Made by a program: the position numbers and the translations under genes
The notes under the pieces: model-generated
Database searches by the model: none
What the model was told of the DNA's origin: nothing
What the model saw: the letters and a program-made list of their open reading frames with translations, nothing else
In this document: one piece after another, positions 7,221 through 16,452 of the stretch
How positions within the stretch are numbered: the first letter of the stretch is position 1
Layout of the letters: every line of letters starts with the position of its first letter
NCBI RefSeq assembly: GCF_000275825.1
Contig: NZ_JH719942.1
Span: 4,059,796-4,123,795 of the forward strand
Direction of reading: 5' to 3'
Length of the DNA: 64,000 nucleotides
Source: Saprospira grandis DSM 2844
GTDB taxonomy: Bacteria > Bacteroidota > Bacteroidia > Chitinophagales > Saprospiraceae

Positions 7221-9341
7221 CTATTTGTCTTTGATGATTTGTTTTAATAGTGCTTTTAATTTAGCCTTTTTTGCGGCACGTTCTTCTGGGTTTGCAGTTC
7301 TTTTTTGCTCCTCTAAGTAGTCATCTATAGCTTCTAGCATTAAACGCTCTCGCTGATTTCGTCCAAGGAAATTATATGCTTTAAGTTCTTTTTCAAGAGT
7401 TGCTAATTCATGAAAATCATCGCTTCCTTCATATAAGTTTCGACTTTTTAAATAGTAAAAACGCCTCATTTTTTCCTCCATTCCATCGGCTCTAGTAGAT
7501 AGTAAACCGAAAAACGCTGAAGTTAAAATGTCTTGAACACTGAGTCCTTCATGATCCGGTAAGCTTTCTTTTCCTAAAATAATGGTTTCAGAATTTTGAG
7601 CATCAGAATTTTTGGGCTTAATATATTCTACTACATTAACTTCCCCATAGTAAGAGTTGAGAATGCAGAGAGGATCATGTGTAGACGAAATAAATTGCAT
7701 TTTGGGAAAAACTTTTCTTAAAGTTTTCATTACCTCAATTTTCCATCTAGGATGTAAGTGATTTTCTATTTCATCAATCATTACAACTCCCTTCATTTTA
7801 TCTGTACTAAGGTAGGCTCCTTTTTCAAATCCTTGTTTCTCCAAATCTAGCTCAAAAACTTCTAAGGTGGTTTTTAGGATATCACAGATCAAAACAATAA
7901 TTACTCTATAGCCAGAACTGAGTGTTTCGTATCTGATTTCTTCTCCTGATTCTTTTACTAAGAAAATTTGGCCTTTTTCTCTCTTAAAGCTGTCTTCAAA
8001 AGACAAAGATAATGCGGGCTTTAATATCTTTTCTGAAACGATATTGAAATCAACATCCCCCAAATTCAATAAAAACTTCTTGGCGTTGGATAGCCCGAAA
8101 TAAGGGTCGAAAAGGCCCTGAATATTGACACCTTCTTTAATATTAAAAGCAAATTTCGATTCATGTGCTCTTCTAGCTAAACGAACAGCTCCATAAGCTA
8201 AAAGAACAGAAGGAGCTTTCTGTCTATCTACGAACTCAAAACGAAATCCTTTTCCTCGCTCAAAATGAAGCGTTATACTTCCTCCCTGCTCAAAATAAAC
8301 TTTGACGAATCCTTTTTTGGGAGCACCATCTTTTCGCAAAATATCATCAACCGTAATTCCTGTTTTGCTCAAAACTTTTTCCTCCCCGAGCAAGCAAACG
8401 GTTAAAGCTTGTAGAATTGAGCTTTTTCCCGCACCATTTTCTCCAAGAAGAAAAAGGATTGGCATTTCTACTCGCTCATTTTCTTCTTCATATAAAGGAT
8501 TGAAGTTAATACTAGTCTCTCTTATGCTTTTAAAGTTCTGAATTTCTACTTTAGAAATAACCTCATTCCATATCGTTTCGCTCTTGATTTTTACTTTAGA
8601 AATAACCTCATTCCATATCGTTTCGCTCTTGATTTTTACTTTAGAAATAACCTCATTCCATATCGTTTCACTCTTGAGTTGTTTCCTCTCGTTAATCAAG
8701 CTGGGGCCGTCAAGTACAATATTACTATTTTTTATTCTCATTAAAAAAAGAGCTATTCCTGAAAAGGGAGATTCTTTTAACTTTTTTGTTATTTTTTTAA
8801 GGGAATTGTTATGGGTGTATAGGATTTTTACATAGCTGCCCATAGCAACTTCTCTTATATTTACTAAGTTTTTCCTATTGAGTTGCAAAACCTCTATTGT
8901 AATTCTTCCTTTCTCTGTAATTCCAAAAATAAGCCCATCTCTTGTGTAGGCAAAATGATCTTCGGGATTGTCTTTACAGGGGTCTACTAATAATGCTTCG
9001 CGGTTCTCATCTAGAGGAAATTCAGCAGACTTCATGCTTCCACAAATATTACAGGCTAATAAGAGATTGTCCCAACTCAAAGTCAATGAGGGGTAGAGGC
9101 TTCGAGGCTTAAAATGTTCTATATGAAAGTTATTATTTTCACCTACCGGGGATTCACAGTATGCACATTTTCTATTGAAGCGTTTTAAAAGTACATGTTT
9201 TAATTGCGGACGCAAATGATAATCGTTCCTCCATACTCTCCTAAAATCGTAACTTGATTCTCCTCTGAGAGAACTTTCCTTAGAAATAGTATCATATTTT
9301 ACAAAAAAATCAGGTACTGGTCCGCGATCAACTTTTATCAT
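7221..9341 (-). CDS. HNH nuclease-AAA ATPase fusion, Septu-like
   Basis: A 706-residue fusion. Residues 1-215 are an HNH nuclease of the same family as the next gene: CAYC at 59-62, HIEHFKPR at 73-80, WDNLLLACNIC at 90-100 and VDPCKDNP near 119-126. Residues 223-267 are three tandem copies of a 15-residue unit (KSETIWNEVISKVKI). Residues 265-640 are an ABC/SMC-like ATPase as in PtuA and OLD proteins: VEIQNFKSI start, Walker A GENGAGKSS at 300-308, LSSGYRV signature at 474-480, Walker B VVMIDEIENHLHP at 519-531 and an STHDP switch at 553-557. The last 60 residues are charged and helical. In classical Septu the ATPase and the HNH protein are separate; here one HNH is fused in front of the ATPase and a second is encoded next door. 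Defence function is inferred. Confidence 0.87.
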   Translation of the reverse strand: MIKVDRGPVPDFFVKYDTISKESSLRGESSYDFRRVWRNDYHLRPQLKHVLLKRFNRKCAYCESPVGENNNFHIEHFKPRSLYPSLTLSWDNLLLACNICGSMKSAEFPLDENREALLVDPCKDNPEDHFAYTRDGLIFGITEKGRITIEVLQLNRKNLVNIREVAMGSYVKILYTHNNSLKKITKKLKESPFSGIALFLMRIKNSNIVLDGPSLINERKQLKSETIWNEVISKVKIKSETIWNEVISKVKIKSETIWNEVISKVEIQNFKSIRETSINFNPLYEEENERVEMPILFLLGENGAGKSSILQALTVCLLGEEKVLSKTGITVDDILRKDGAPKKGFVKVYFEQGGSITLHFERGKGFRFEFVDRQKAPSVLLAYGAVRLARRAHESKFAFNIKEGVNIQGLFDPYFGLSNAKKFLLNLGDVDFNIVSEKILKPALSLSFEDSFKREKGQIFLVKESGEEIRYETLSSGYRVIIVLICDILKTTLEVFELDLEKQGFEKGAYLSTDKMKGVVMIDEIENHLHPRWKIEVMKTLRKVFPKMQFISSTHDPLCILNSYYGEVNVVEYIKPKNSDAQNSETIILGKESLPDHEGLSVQDILTSAFFGLLSTRADGMEEKMRRFYYLKSRNLYEGSDDFHELATLEKELKAYNFLGRNQRERLMLEAIDDYLEEQKRTANPEERAAKKAKLKALLKQIIKDK
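8549..8677 (-). repeat. three in-frame 45-bp tandem repeats in the HNH-ATPase linker
   Basis: Copies begin at 8549, 8594 and 8639 on the plus-strand numbering. They are almost identical in DNA; only the last few bases of the outer copies differ. Because 45 is a multiple of three, copy-number change keeps the reading frame. The unit encodes KSETIWNEVISKVKI and ends where the ATPase domain begins. Confidence 0.95.
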
Positions 9342-9386
9342 AGCTTAAGGTTTTTAGATAAATTCAAACTAAAATAACAAAAAAAA

Positions 9387-9417
9387 GCCCAGCCGACAAC
9401 TCAACTGGGCGTTTCCT
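9387..9417 (-). terminator. terminator downstream of hemF
   Basis: Stem GCCCAG (9387-9392) with CTGGGC (9405-9410), followed on the minus strand by about seven T residues. It separates hemF from the HNH-ATPase cassette, so the cassette should need its own promoter. Confidence 0.8.
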
Positions 9418-9430
9418 CTTCTCCAAACTC

Positions 9431-10357
9431 CTACACCTCCAAAGCGGCCAACCAATCAATCCCCTTGACCAAATAGCCCAAGGTTTGCGCTTCTGCGCTG
9501 CCGGCCTCCGGCTGATGATCATAGGCCCAACCCGCAGTGGGCGGCATACTCATCAAGATAGATTCTGTGCGGCCATTGGTTTGCAAACCGAACTTGGTGC
9601 CACGGTCCAATACCAAATTAAACTCTACATAACGGCCACGGCGAAGCGCCTGCCAATCCAACTCTTTCTGACCATAAGACATCTCTTTGGTGGCAGCCAC
9701 CTGCTCGGCATAAGCAGGCACAAAAGCTTTGCCCACCGCAATGATAAAATCCAATAATTCTTCCTTAGACAACTCTTCTTCCAGACCTAAACGATCGAAG
9801 AAAATGCCACCAATGCCTCGCATTTCTCCACGATGAGGCAAATAGAAATACTCATCGCACCAAGGCTTGAAACGCTCGTAAAAACTAGGGTGAAACTCAT
9901 CGCAAACGGCTTTCATCCGCTGATGAAATTGCTGGGCCAATTCCGGAAATACATAATGTGGCGTCAAGTCAATTCCCCCGCCAAACCACCAAGTTCCATC
10001 GCTCAATTCAAAATAACGAACGTTCATATGCGTAATGGGCACATAAGGACTCTCCGGATGCAAAACAATAGATACTCCAGAAGCAAAAAAGCGCAAACTT
10101 TTCTCTCCTTTGGCCTCAATTTTCAAGGTTTTAAGCAAAGCATCTGGCGCCTCTCCCTCTACGGCAGAAAAATTTACGCCGCCCTTAACCAATACATTTC
10201 CATCGCCAATTAGGCGGGTGCGGCCACCGCCACCCGCAGGGCGCTCCCACAAATCCTCCTGAAATTTTCCTTTGCCATCCATGGCCTCTAGGCCCGCACA
10301 AATATGGTCCTGCAAATCTTGCAAAGCCGTCTGAATCTTTTGTTGATCGTTTTTCAT
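9431..10357 (-). CDS. hemF: oxygen-dependent coproporphyrinogen III oxidase
   Basis: Cytosolic haem-biosynthesis enzyme that oxidatively decarboxylates two propionate side chains of coproporphyrinogen III to give protoporphyrinogen IX. The 308-residue length matches the family. Characteristic blocks are present: GGGGRTRLIGDG near residue 45, PITHMNVRYFE near 108, WWFGGGIDLTPHY near 124, the RGIGGIFFDRL region, and the C-terminal RRGRYVEFNLVLDRGTKFGLQTNGRTESILMSMPP. The gene appears monocistronic, with a terminator downstream and a GC-rich repeat pair upstream that separates it from the divergent giant ATPase gene. Confidence 0.96.
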   Translation of the reverse strand: MKNDQQKIQTALQDLQDHICAGLEAMDGKGKFQEDLWERPAGGGGRTRLIGDGNVLVKGGVNFSAVEGEAPDALLKTLKIEAKGEKSLRFFASGVSIVLHPESPYVPITHMNVRYFELSDGTWWFGGGIDLTPHYVFPELAQQFHQRMKAVCDEFHPSFYERFKPWCDEYFYLPHRGEMRGIGGIFFDRLGLEEELSKEELLDFIIAVGKAFVPAYAEQVAATKEMSYGQKELDWQALRRGRYVEFNLVLDRGTKFGLQTNGRTESILMSMPPTAGWAYDHQPEAGSAEAQTLGYLVKGIDWLAALEV

Positions 10358-10397
10358 TTCGCTATATTTTTATGCCCGAAGGCGAGTTTAGTTCTAA

Positions 10398-10516
10398 TTT
10401 TTTGGGGCCTCCTGCCTATGGCAGGCGCTACGTTTCGGGGCTCGCAGGTCTGCTCGGCCCTGCGGCCTGACGGCCTTGGTCTGCGGCTTTGCCGCCCCCC
10501 TTCACATCGCTAGGCC
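10398..10516 (+). repeat. GC-rich modular hairpin element, copy 4
   Basis: Forward subtype B copy (GGGGCCTCC start, GCGCTACGTTTC before the core). Stems are CCTGCC-TAT-GGCAGG, GGCCTGACGGCC-like and GCGGC-TTT-GCCGC. It forms a head-to-head pair with copy 5. Confidence 0.88.
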
Positions 10517-10566
10517 TTAAAACGAGCGCAGCGAGCTGCGCTGAGCAGGCGGCAAAGCCGCCGCAG

Positions 10567-10693
10567 GCTTAGGGATGGACAGCAGTGGCCCAAAGGGCCA
10601 GACCGAGGCGCTTGCGCCGAAGGGCCGAGCGAATAGCGAGCTGCGAAACAGCCCGACCCGAAGCGCCTTTGGCGTGAAGGGGAAGCCCCAAAT
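10567..10693 (-). repeat. GC-rich modular hairpin element, copy 5
   Basis: Reverse subtype C copy. Stems are GGCCCAAAGGGCC, GGCGC-TT-GCGCC and GCGCC-TTT-GGCGT. The outer end is GGGGAAGCCCCAAA. With copy 4 it fills the 10358-10863 gap, which holds no supported gene. Confidence 0.85.
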
Positions 10694-10863
10694 CCAATGC
10701 CCCAAAGATAAAACAAATTTTAGGGTTCCCTATAGGATACAGATATTTAGAATGAGGCTAATTAGGGCCAAAAAGGTCATAAAATGGTCAAAAAACAAGG
10801 GGCGCAGCACTTGAAGAAGAGTAGAAAATACCTTAAACTTGCCAACACACAAAAAAACAAAGC

Positions 10864-13800
10864 ATGCGCAGAAAAAACGTCCAAGCCTTTCGCACAGATT
10901 GGCGCAAAGCCGAAGGCTATGATATGCAAGCCTGGGATGAAAATTTTATCGGTAGTGTCCATGAGGGCCAGCAATTCGGTTTTTACCGAATGGTCAACGG
11001 AATTGTGGATAATATTAAGGCCGATTTGAGTCCCAAACTCCAAAATGCACAGGATGAACAAGCCATTTATGAGTTTTTGCAAAATGCAGCCGATAGCCAA
11101 GCAAGCGATTGTGCCGTCATTTATGATGAGCAGTATTTTATGGTGCTCAACAATGGGCGGGCGTTTACCGATAAGGACCTCAAGGCCCTGCTCAACTCTT
11201 TTCAAGGGACCAAAGCCGATAAAAGTAAGGCCGAAAACTGTGGCAAAATTGGCCGCTATGGCATTGGCTTTAAGTTGGCCTATCGCCTAATGGGCAAATC
11301 TGATGGCGCCGAGGAACTATTGAATGATTTGGCCGGGCCACTCCTTTTTAGTTGGCAAAATGCTAGCGAATTTGAGGAGCTGATGGCCTATCAAAAAGGA
11401 GGCTATCAAAGCAACACAGAAACTGCAGCCGATTTGCCTTGGCTGCTCAAGATTATCTTGGCTTGTTTTCCCACGGGCCTAGAGGAAGAAGTAAAAGATT
11501 TAAATTATCAGCAAAAAACGCTCTTTAAGGAAGCGGAATTGCTGGAATTACAAGCCTTTTTGCAGCGCAATCAGGAGCAACTATCAGCTTTGGACCTCTC
11601 TCAGGGCTCGCTCTTCTTCCTAAAGTTTGGACCCAAAAAGCATGAAAAGCTAAAAACCTCTTTGCTCAATATCCAATCGGGCATTGGCTATGCCATGAAT
11701 ACCCTCAAAACCCTAAATAAGGTGGTTTTGCAGGACAAAGTGATTGAGCGCCAAGGTCTGCGCTTTGAACAATTTACCGTTTTGCCCAAAACCGCCGATT
11801 TTGAGCGAATTGATCCCGAATTTGCCTTTTGTCCCATCGAAATCGCCCTGGGTTTTCCAGATGATACCCTAGAGGCCAAGCGGATGAAGCAAAGTCCCTC
11901 CCTCTATCAGTTTTTTCCTATGCGCAATGAGCGGCATAATTTGGCCTATCTCATTCATGCTAGCTCTTTTGCTAAAATTACCGACCGTACCCGCCTAGAT
12001 GACCAAGGCGAGGCCAATATTGAGACCTTTAAATATATTGCTAAGGCCTTGCAGAAAAGCCTAAATAGCAAAAGAAACAAAGATTTTGAGCACTTCTTGA
12101 GCATCTATAAATCACTGCTCCTTTCTGACCCTTCTGAGGAATATGATGCGGAATTGCTCAATCAGTATTTATATCGCCCAAACCTCAAGTACATTCAGCA
12201 ATCTATTCCCAGCAATAAGCGCAACTTTTATCCCAAGGACCTAGTCGTTATTAAAAAGACGGCCCTCCCCATTGATCCCATGCAATTGGGCATTGGCAAA
12301 GAATGGTTTTATTGGACCGAAGACGAGCATCTGCAAAGAGAGGCCGCCAACTCGGCCAAATTGGACCTCAAAAGTTGGGGCCTCAAAGAATTGCTATTGC
12401 AAGGTACTCCCGCCCTTATCAATAGCTGGATCGAAAGCCTAGACGAGGAAGATTATGCGGCTTTTGTGGCCGAATTGCGCCAAATTGATTTTGATGAAGA
12501 CTTTTTGGCCCAATTCCAATATATCAACTGCTTCCGCTTTAGCCAACAAGGCGGCGGCGAGGAATACCTTTCTATCTTAGATCTCAAGGAAGAAGAGCAA
12601 ATCTTTTTGATGAATGCCCAAACCCTGCCTTATAAGGAAGAAATTAAGGCGCTGGGTTTCTCGGTCCTCTCTTTTGATATTCAGGATTATGCCGCCATTT
12701 TGGAGCAGCTGCAAAAGGAATTGGATTACCTCAGCCAACCCAAGGCGCTTTTCCAGAAAATTGCCGAGCGGGCCGCAGTCTCTACGCTTTCGGCAGCACA
12801 GAAAAACCGCCTATTTGCTTTTCTCAGTAGTTTGGGCCAAATCAACGCAACAGATTTGCGTTCCATTCCCCTTTTTGCCAATCACTATCAACAACAATTG
12901 CCTTTAGCGGCTATTTTGCCTTTGGGCCAAGCGCCCAATAGCTATTTAGAGGGCTTTGAGGTCTTGGAATTAGAAGACAATAGCCAATTGGCCGATTATT
13001 ATTGCTCTTCAGAGGGTCCAGAGCTTTATCAAAATATCATTTGGGCCTATTGGGAGCAATTGACGGAGCACCCCAGCCTAATGCAGATCGATCAGGTGCA
13101 GGCACTTTATGAGCAAAGTATTGCCCTATACAAGCAAGCTAGCTCCCTGCCTGATTTGGCCGAGAAAAAACTCGTTTTTGTTTCTGCCGCAGAGGGTTTT
13201 CTTCCCGCCGAAAAAGTCTTTTATCACAATAGCCTTTTAGCAGTTTCCCCTAGGCAATATGCCGCTTTGCGCACAGCGGTGCGCAAACTCATGGGCCTAG
13301 AACTGCCCGATCCCGCTATTCTAGATTATCTCAATCAGGGGCCCTTTAAGATTCGAGCCAGCTCTAGCCATAAAGATTGGCGACAAGCCTCTAGGGCCAT
13401 TTTGGAGCAGGCCGAAAGCCAGCCGCTTAGTCCCAAGGAAAAACAAGCCGTTTATCCTATCCTCAATGCGGCCCTACATAGCCTAGAGCTCAAAAAGCTT
13501 TGCTTGTTTGAGAATCAATTGGACCAAAGACGGCCCTTGCAAGAGCTATTGAGCAGCGAAGAGCAGTTTGAGCCCTTTTTGCTGCCCTACCAAATTAAGG
13601 AGGAGGAATATATGGAGGACTTGGCCCTGCTCCTCTGTGCAGAAAAGGACCTCTTTAATAAAATTATTCATAGAAACTGGAGCGAGCTCATTGAGCAAGA
13701 AGCCGTTTTGGATGCTCCAGAGGCTTTCTATGAGATGATTAGCAAGTATAGCGAGCTGGCCAATTCGGTTAAACCGCTCATTGGCGAAAAATATGTCTTC

Positions 13801-16386
13801 CTCTCTAAAGAAGAAGGCTTTATTGGCGAAGGCATTTTTTATCATCAGGCTATGGAGCAAGTAGAGGACTATCCCGCTTTGGTCCGTGCCCTAGAAAGCT
13901 TAACGCCTTACCGCTGCCCCAATAAATTAGTCTTGCCCTATCTCAACCAAAGGGCCCTAAAAACTCGAGATGCCGTTTTGGGCCGTTTGCTACATCTGGA
14001 GCCGCAGCAATTGGACAAAGATGCCGTTTTGGCCCTACAAGAGTTTTTGAGCTTGGCCAAAACGCCCCTCTTTAAGTTTATGTATGTAACCACTGGAGAA
14101 GGTCGCCTCTATGAGCTAGGCCGTAGAGCTAAAAATACCCCCTACTATCTCGATAAATCAGCCCAGAAAATGGCCGCTGTCATTAAGGAGAATTTTGGCG
14201 AAAGCTATAAGCTGTTTCCCTATAGCCTGTATAAGGAAGGCCTAAACTATGATGATTTACTCCTCGGTCCAAAATTATATAAAGAACTCTCTCGCCATAA
14301 AAATGCCAGTCCAGAGCTACTCTCTGCTATGATTGTAGAATCGGGAAATGCGGCCCTGCAAGAACAGGTCTTTTCTAAGATTGAACGGATTGTCCTAAAG
14401 GAAGATCGCATTTATGATAAGGAGAGCTTTGAGCATCAAGCTTTGCAGATTTTCAGAAACAAAGATGCCGAACATGCCAAAATCCGTGCTAAGGTCTTTG
14501 TAGAGGCCATTGAGGGCGGTCTGATGAAGCTAAGCAGCATCTCTTTTGCCCCGCAAACTACCGTCAGTATCGAGCGAGATGGTAAATATCAATTGGATGT
14601 GGCGGCCATTTCGCCTAAGCATAAAAAATGGCAGGCCCTAACCAATAAGCTGATGGAGCAGCTGGTGGATTATGAAGCACCCAATAGCCTGCGCCGCCGC
14701 TGCTTTGAACTAGAGGAGTTGAGCCTAGAGCAGCTTTATGATTTGCTCAAAGGCGATAGAGTGGAATTGCAAAATGCCCAACAATTGGCTGTGGTGCTCT
14801 TACAGATCAAACGCAAGGAACGCCCCATTTTGGCCCGCAATTTCTGGGTCCAATTGGCCAATGGAGAATGGCTGCCCCTAGAAAGCCTAGAGGCCTTCTA
14901 TTTCAATGCCCCCGATTATATCCACCCTCAGGCCTGTCTGAATAAAGAACGCTATGCCAATTTGCCCGAAATCCTTCGGATGGATCCAGAGAGTAGTAGC
15001 CGCAAAGCTTTTGAGTTCGCTGGCCAATATATCGCTTTTCAGCCTTATCTGGAACGCAACCGCTTTTTTGCCGCCCCCCTACGCGCTTTGCAGGAGAACG
15101 AACCTAAGGCCGCACTCTTCCGCCGCTTGCTAGAGGCGGTTTATCCGCTTTGGGCCGAGCAAGGAGATCCGAAGCAGTCTATAGAGATTTATTTTGGCCA
15201 AAAGCAGCAGCTAGGCGAAAAAATGGACCTCTCCGCCTATCTCTTTAGTCCAGAATATGCCCTGCAGGAAGAACAATTACCCCCGCTTTTACAACAGTAT
15301 TTGGGCGAGGATGCCGACTCTATTTCCTATGATAGCGATGCCGATTTGCCGCTTAATCGCCTGAGCTTTATGCTGGCCCTCGGCCTACAAGGTCCACAAT
15401 CTGCCGTAGTGAATCTGCGCCGCTATTTGGCCCAAGGCCAAGGCGAAACCAGCTCTCAAAAACAAATCAATGAGGTCCAAAATAGCTATGCTCCGCTCTT
15501 GCCCCAAACGGTTCGCTTTTTGGCCCAGAAAGAGCTGCTTTTTTCTTCTCAGGATGAACGCATTTTCTGGTTGCGAAAGCTCTACAATAGCTTGTCTGAA
15601 TCGCAAATGAAGGGCTTGGCCCTCCCTTATATCCAATCTGCAGAAATGGGCGAAGAGGGAGCCGTTTTGCAATATGCCTTGGGCCAAACAGAAGACTGGA
15701 CCTATTGCTATACGCCCAGTAGCGAGCTTAGCGAGTTTGTAGAAAAATACGAGCTGCCTCTAGCTAAACTACTCGGCCTTTTGGCCCAAACCAACAAACG
15801 CTTGTTCGATAAAACCCTCAAGTATTATCCGCTCTTTCAAGCCGATAGCCGAGAGGAGCTGGACCGAGAGCGTTTGGAGGAAACTGCCCAAGAATGGGCC
15901 GCCCCCCACTACCTCAAATGGAAAGAAGAGTTTAAGCAAACTATCTTTTTATTGCAGGGCGCTATTCCTTATACCGTCTATTTCCAAAATGAGATGGTCA
16001 AGATTGTCCACCAAGGCGATGCCGTTTTCATTGATGGGGAAATTTATCTCAATAGCCAGGCGGACAACCTGGAAGAGGCGCTTTTTGCCATTGCTGGCCG
16101 CCAAACGGTTTCCGAAATGGCCCTTTTGCAGCTGTTGCGCTACAAAAACGAACTGAACAAAAAAGAAGAAGTGCAGGCGGTCCGCAGCCAAACGGTCCGA
16201 GAACTCAAAGCTCTGGAAGAGGCCGCTATCCAATCCCCAAAATTGGAGCAATTGCAGGCCATCAAGAGCAGCGAGAAGGAGGCCCAATTGTCCCTATCCT
16301 TCAACCTACAAGATCTACCCGAAGAGCTCCTCAGCCAATTGCTTAGTTTGGCCCAAAATAGCCAACTCAAAGTGAAGGAGGATTAA
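10864..16386 (+). CDS. giant sacsin-like GHKL-ATPase protein
   Basis: A single 1840-residue open frame. The N-terminus carries a Bergerat (GHKL/Hsp90-type) ATP-binding fold in the sacsin style: E70, N74 and D77 in the N-box EFLQNAAD, VLNNGRAF at 94-101 where classical GHKL proteins have DxGxG, and GKIGRYGIGFK at 127-137 as the second glycine box. The remaining 1600 residues are not recognised; they are predicted mostly helical and acidic and contain at least two related modules (VFVSAAEGFLPAEKVFYH near residue 769 and VFLSKEEGFIGEGIFYH near 977, each followed by a YLNQ motif). No signal peptide or membrane segment is visible, so it is probably cytosolic. Sacsin-type proteins act as chaperone-like scaffolds, and bacterial relatives occur in some defence islands; function here is unknown. 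It stands alone, closed by a terminator. Confidence 0.85.
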   Translation: MRRKNVQAFRTDWRKAEGYDMQAWDENFIGSVHEGQQFGFYRMVNGIVDNIKADLSPKLQNAQDEQAIYEFLQNAADSQASDCAVIYDEQYFMVLNNGRAFTDKDLKALLNSFQGTKADKSKAENCGKIGRYGIGFKLAYRLMGKSDGAEELLNDLAGPLLFSWQNASEFEELMAYQKGGYQSNTETAADLPWLLKIILACFPTGLEEEVKDLNYQQKTLFKEAELLELQAFLQRNQEQLSALDLSQGSLFFLKFGPKKHEKLKTSLLNIQSGIGYAMNTLKTLNKVVLQDKVIERQGLRFEQFTVLPKTADFERIDPEFAFCPIEIALGFPDDTLEAKRMKQSPSLYQFFPMRNERHNLAYLIHASSFAKITDRTRLDDQGEANIETFKYIAKALQKSLNSKRNKDFEHFLSIYKSLLLSDPSEEYDAELLNQYLYRPNLKYIQQSIPSNKRNFYPKDLVVIKKTALPIDPMQLGIGKEWFYWTEDEHLQREAANSAKLDLKSWGLKELLLQGTPALINSWIESLDEEDYAAFVAELRQIDFDEDFLAQFQYINCFRFSQQGGGEEYLSILDLKEEEQIFLMNAQTLPYKEEIKALGFSVLSFDIQDYAAILEQLQKELDYLSQPKALFQKIAERAAVSTLSAAQKNRLFAFLSSLGQINATDLRSIPLFANHYQQQLPLAAILPLGQAPNSYLEGFEVLELEDNSQLADYYCSSEGPELYQNIIWAYWEQLTEHPSLMQIDQVQALYEQSIALYKQASSLPDLAEKKLVFVSAAEGFLPAEKVFYHNSLLAVSPRQYAALRTAVRKLMGLELPDPAILDYLNQGPFKIRASSSHKDWRQASRAILEQAESQPLSPKEKQAVYPILNAALHSLELKKLCLFENQLDQRRPLQELLSSEEQFEPFLLPYQIKEEEYMEDLALLLCAEKDLFNKIIHRNWSELIEQEAVLDAPEAFYEMISKYSELANSVKPLIGEKYVFLSKEEGFIGEGIFYHQAMEQVEDYPALVRALESLTPYRCPNKLVLPYLNQRALKTRDAVLGRLLHLEPQQLDKDAVLALQEFLSLAKTPLFKFMYVTTGEGRLYELGRRAKNTPYYLDKSAQKMAAVIKENFGESYKLFPYSLYKEGLNYDDLLLGPKLYKELSRHKNASPELLSAMIVESGNAALQEQVFSKIERIVLKEDRIYDKESFEHQALQIFRNKDAEHAKIRAKVFVEAIEGGLMKLSSISFAPQTTVSIERDGKYQLDVAAISPKHKKWQALTNKLMEQLVDYEAPNSLRRRCFELEELSLEQLYDLLKGDRVELQNAQQLAVVLLQIKRKERPILARNFWVQLANGEWLPLESLEAFYFNAPDYIHPQACLNKERYANLPEILRMDPESSSRKAFEFAGQYIAFQPYLERNRFFAAPLRALQENEPKAALFRRLLEAVYPLWAEQGDPKQSIEIYFGQKQQLGEKMDLSAYLFSPEYALQEEQLPPLLQQYLGEDADSISYDSDADLPLNRLSFMLALGLQGPQSAVVNLRRYLAQGQGETSSQKQINEVQNSYAPLLPQTVRFLAQKELLFSSQDERIFWLRKLYNSLSESQMKGLALPYIQSAEMGEEGAVLQYALGQTEDWTYCYTPSSELSEFVEKYELPLAKLLGLLAQTNKRLFDKTLKYYPLFQADSREELDRERLEETAQEWAAPHYLKWKEEFKQTIFLLQGAIPYTVYFQNEMVKIVHQGDAVFIDGEIYLNSQADNLEEALFAIAGRQTVSEMALLQLLRYKNELNKKEEVQAVRSQTVRELKALEEAAIQSPKLEQLQAIKSSEKEAQLSLSFNLQDLPEELLSQLLSLAQNSQLKVKED

Positions 16387-16411
16387 ATAAAGGAGTTCTT
16401 TTATACTGCCC

Positions 16412-16451
16412 AATAGCGAAGCTGGTCAAGGACTGGTTTCGCTATTTTTTT
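16412..16451 (+). terminator. terminator of the giant ATPase gene
   Basis: Stem AATAGCGAA (16412-16420) pairs with TTCGCTATT (16438-16446) and is followed by a T run. It sits 26 bases after the stop codon. Confidence 0.78.
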
Positions 16452-16452
16452 G

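Noticed and set aside
6418-9341. The HNH-ATPase cassette as a retron
   Set aside because: Retrons with PtuA/PtuB effectors need a reverse transcriptase and an msr-msd RNA. No such gene or RNA-like structure is adjacent.
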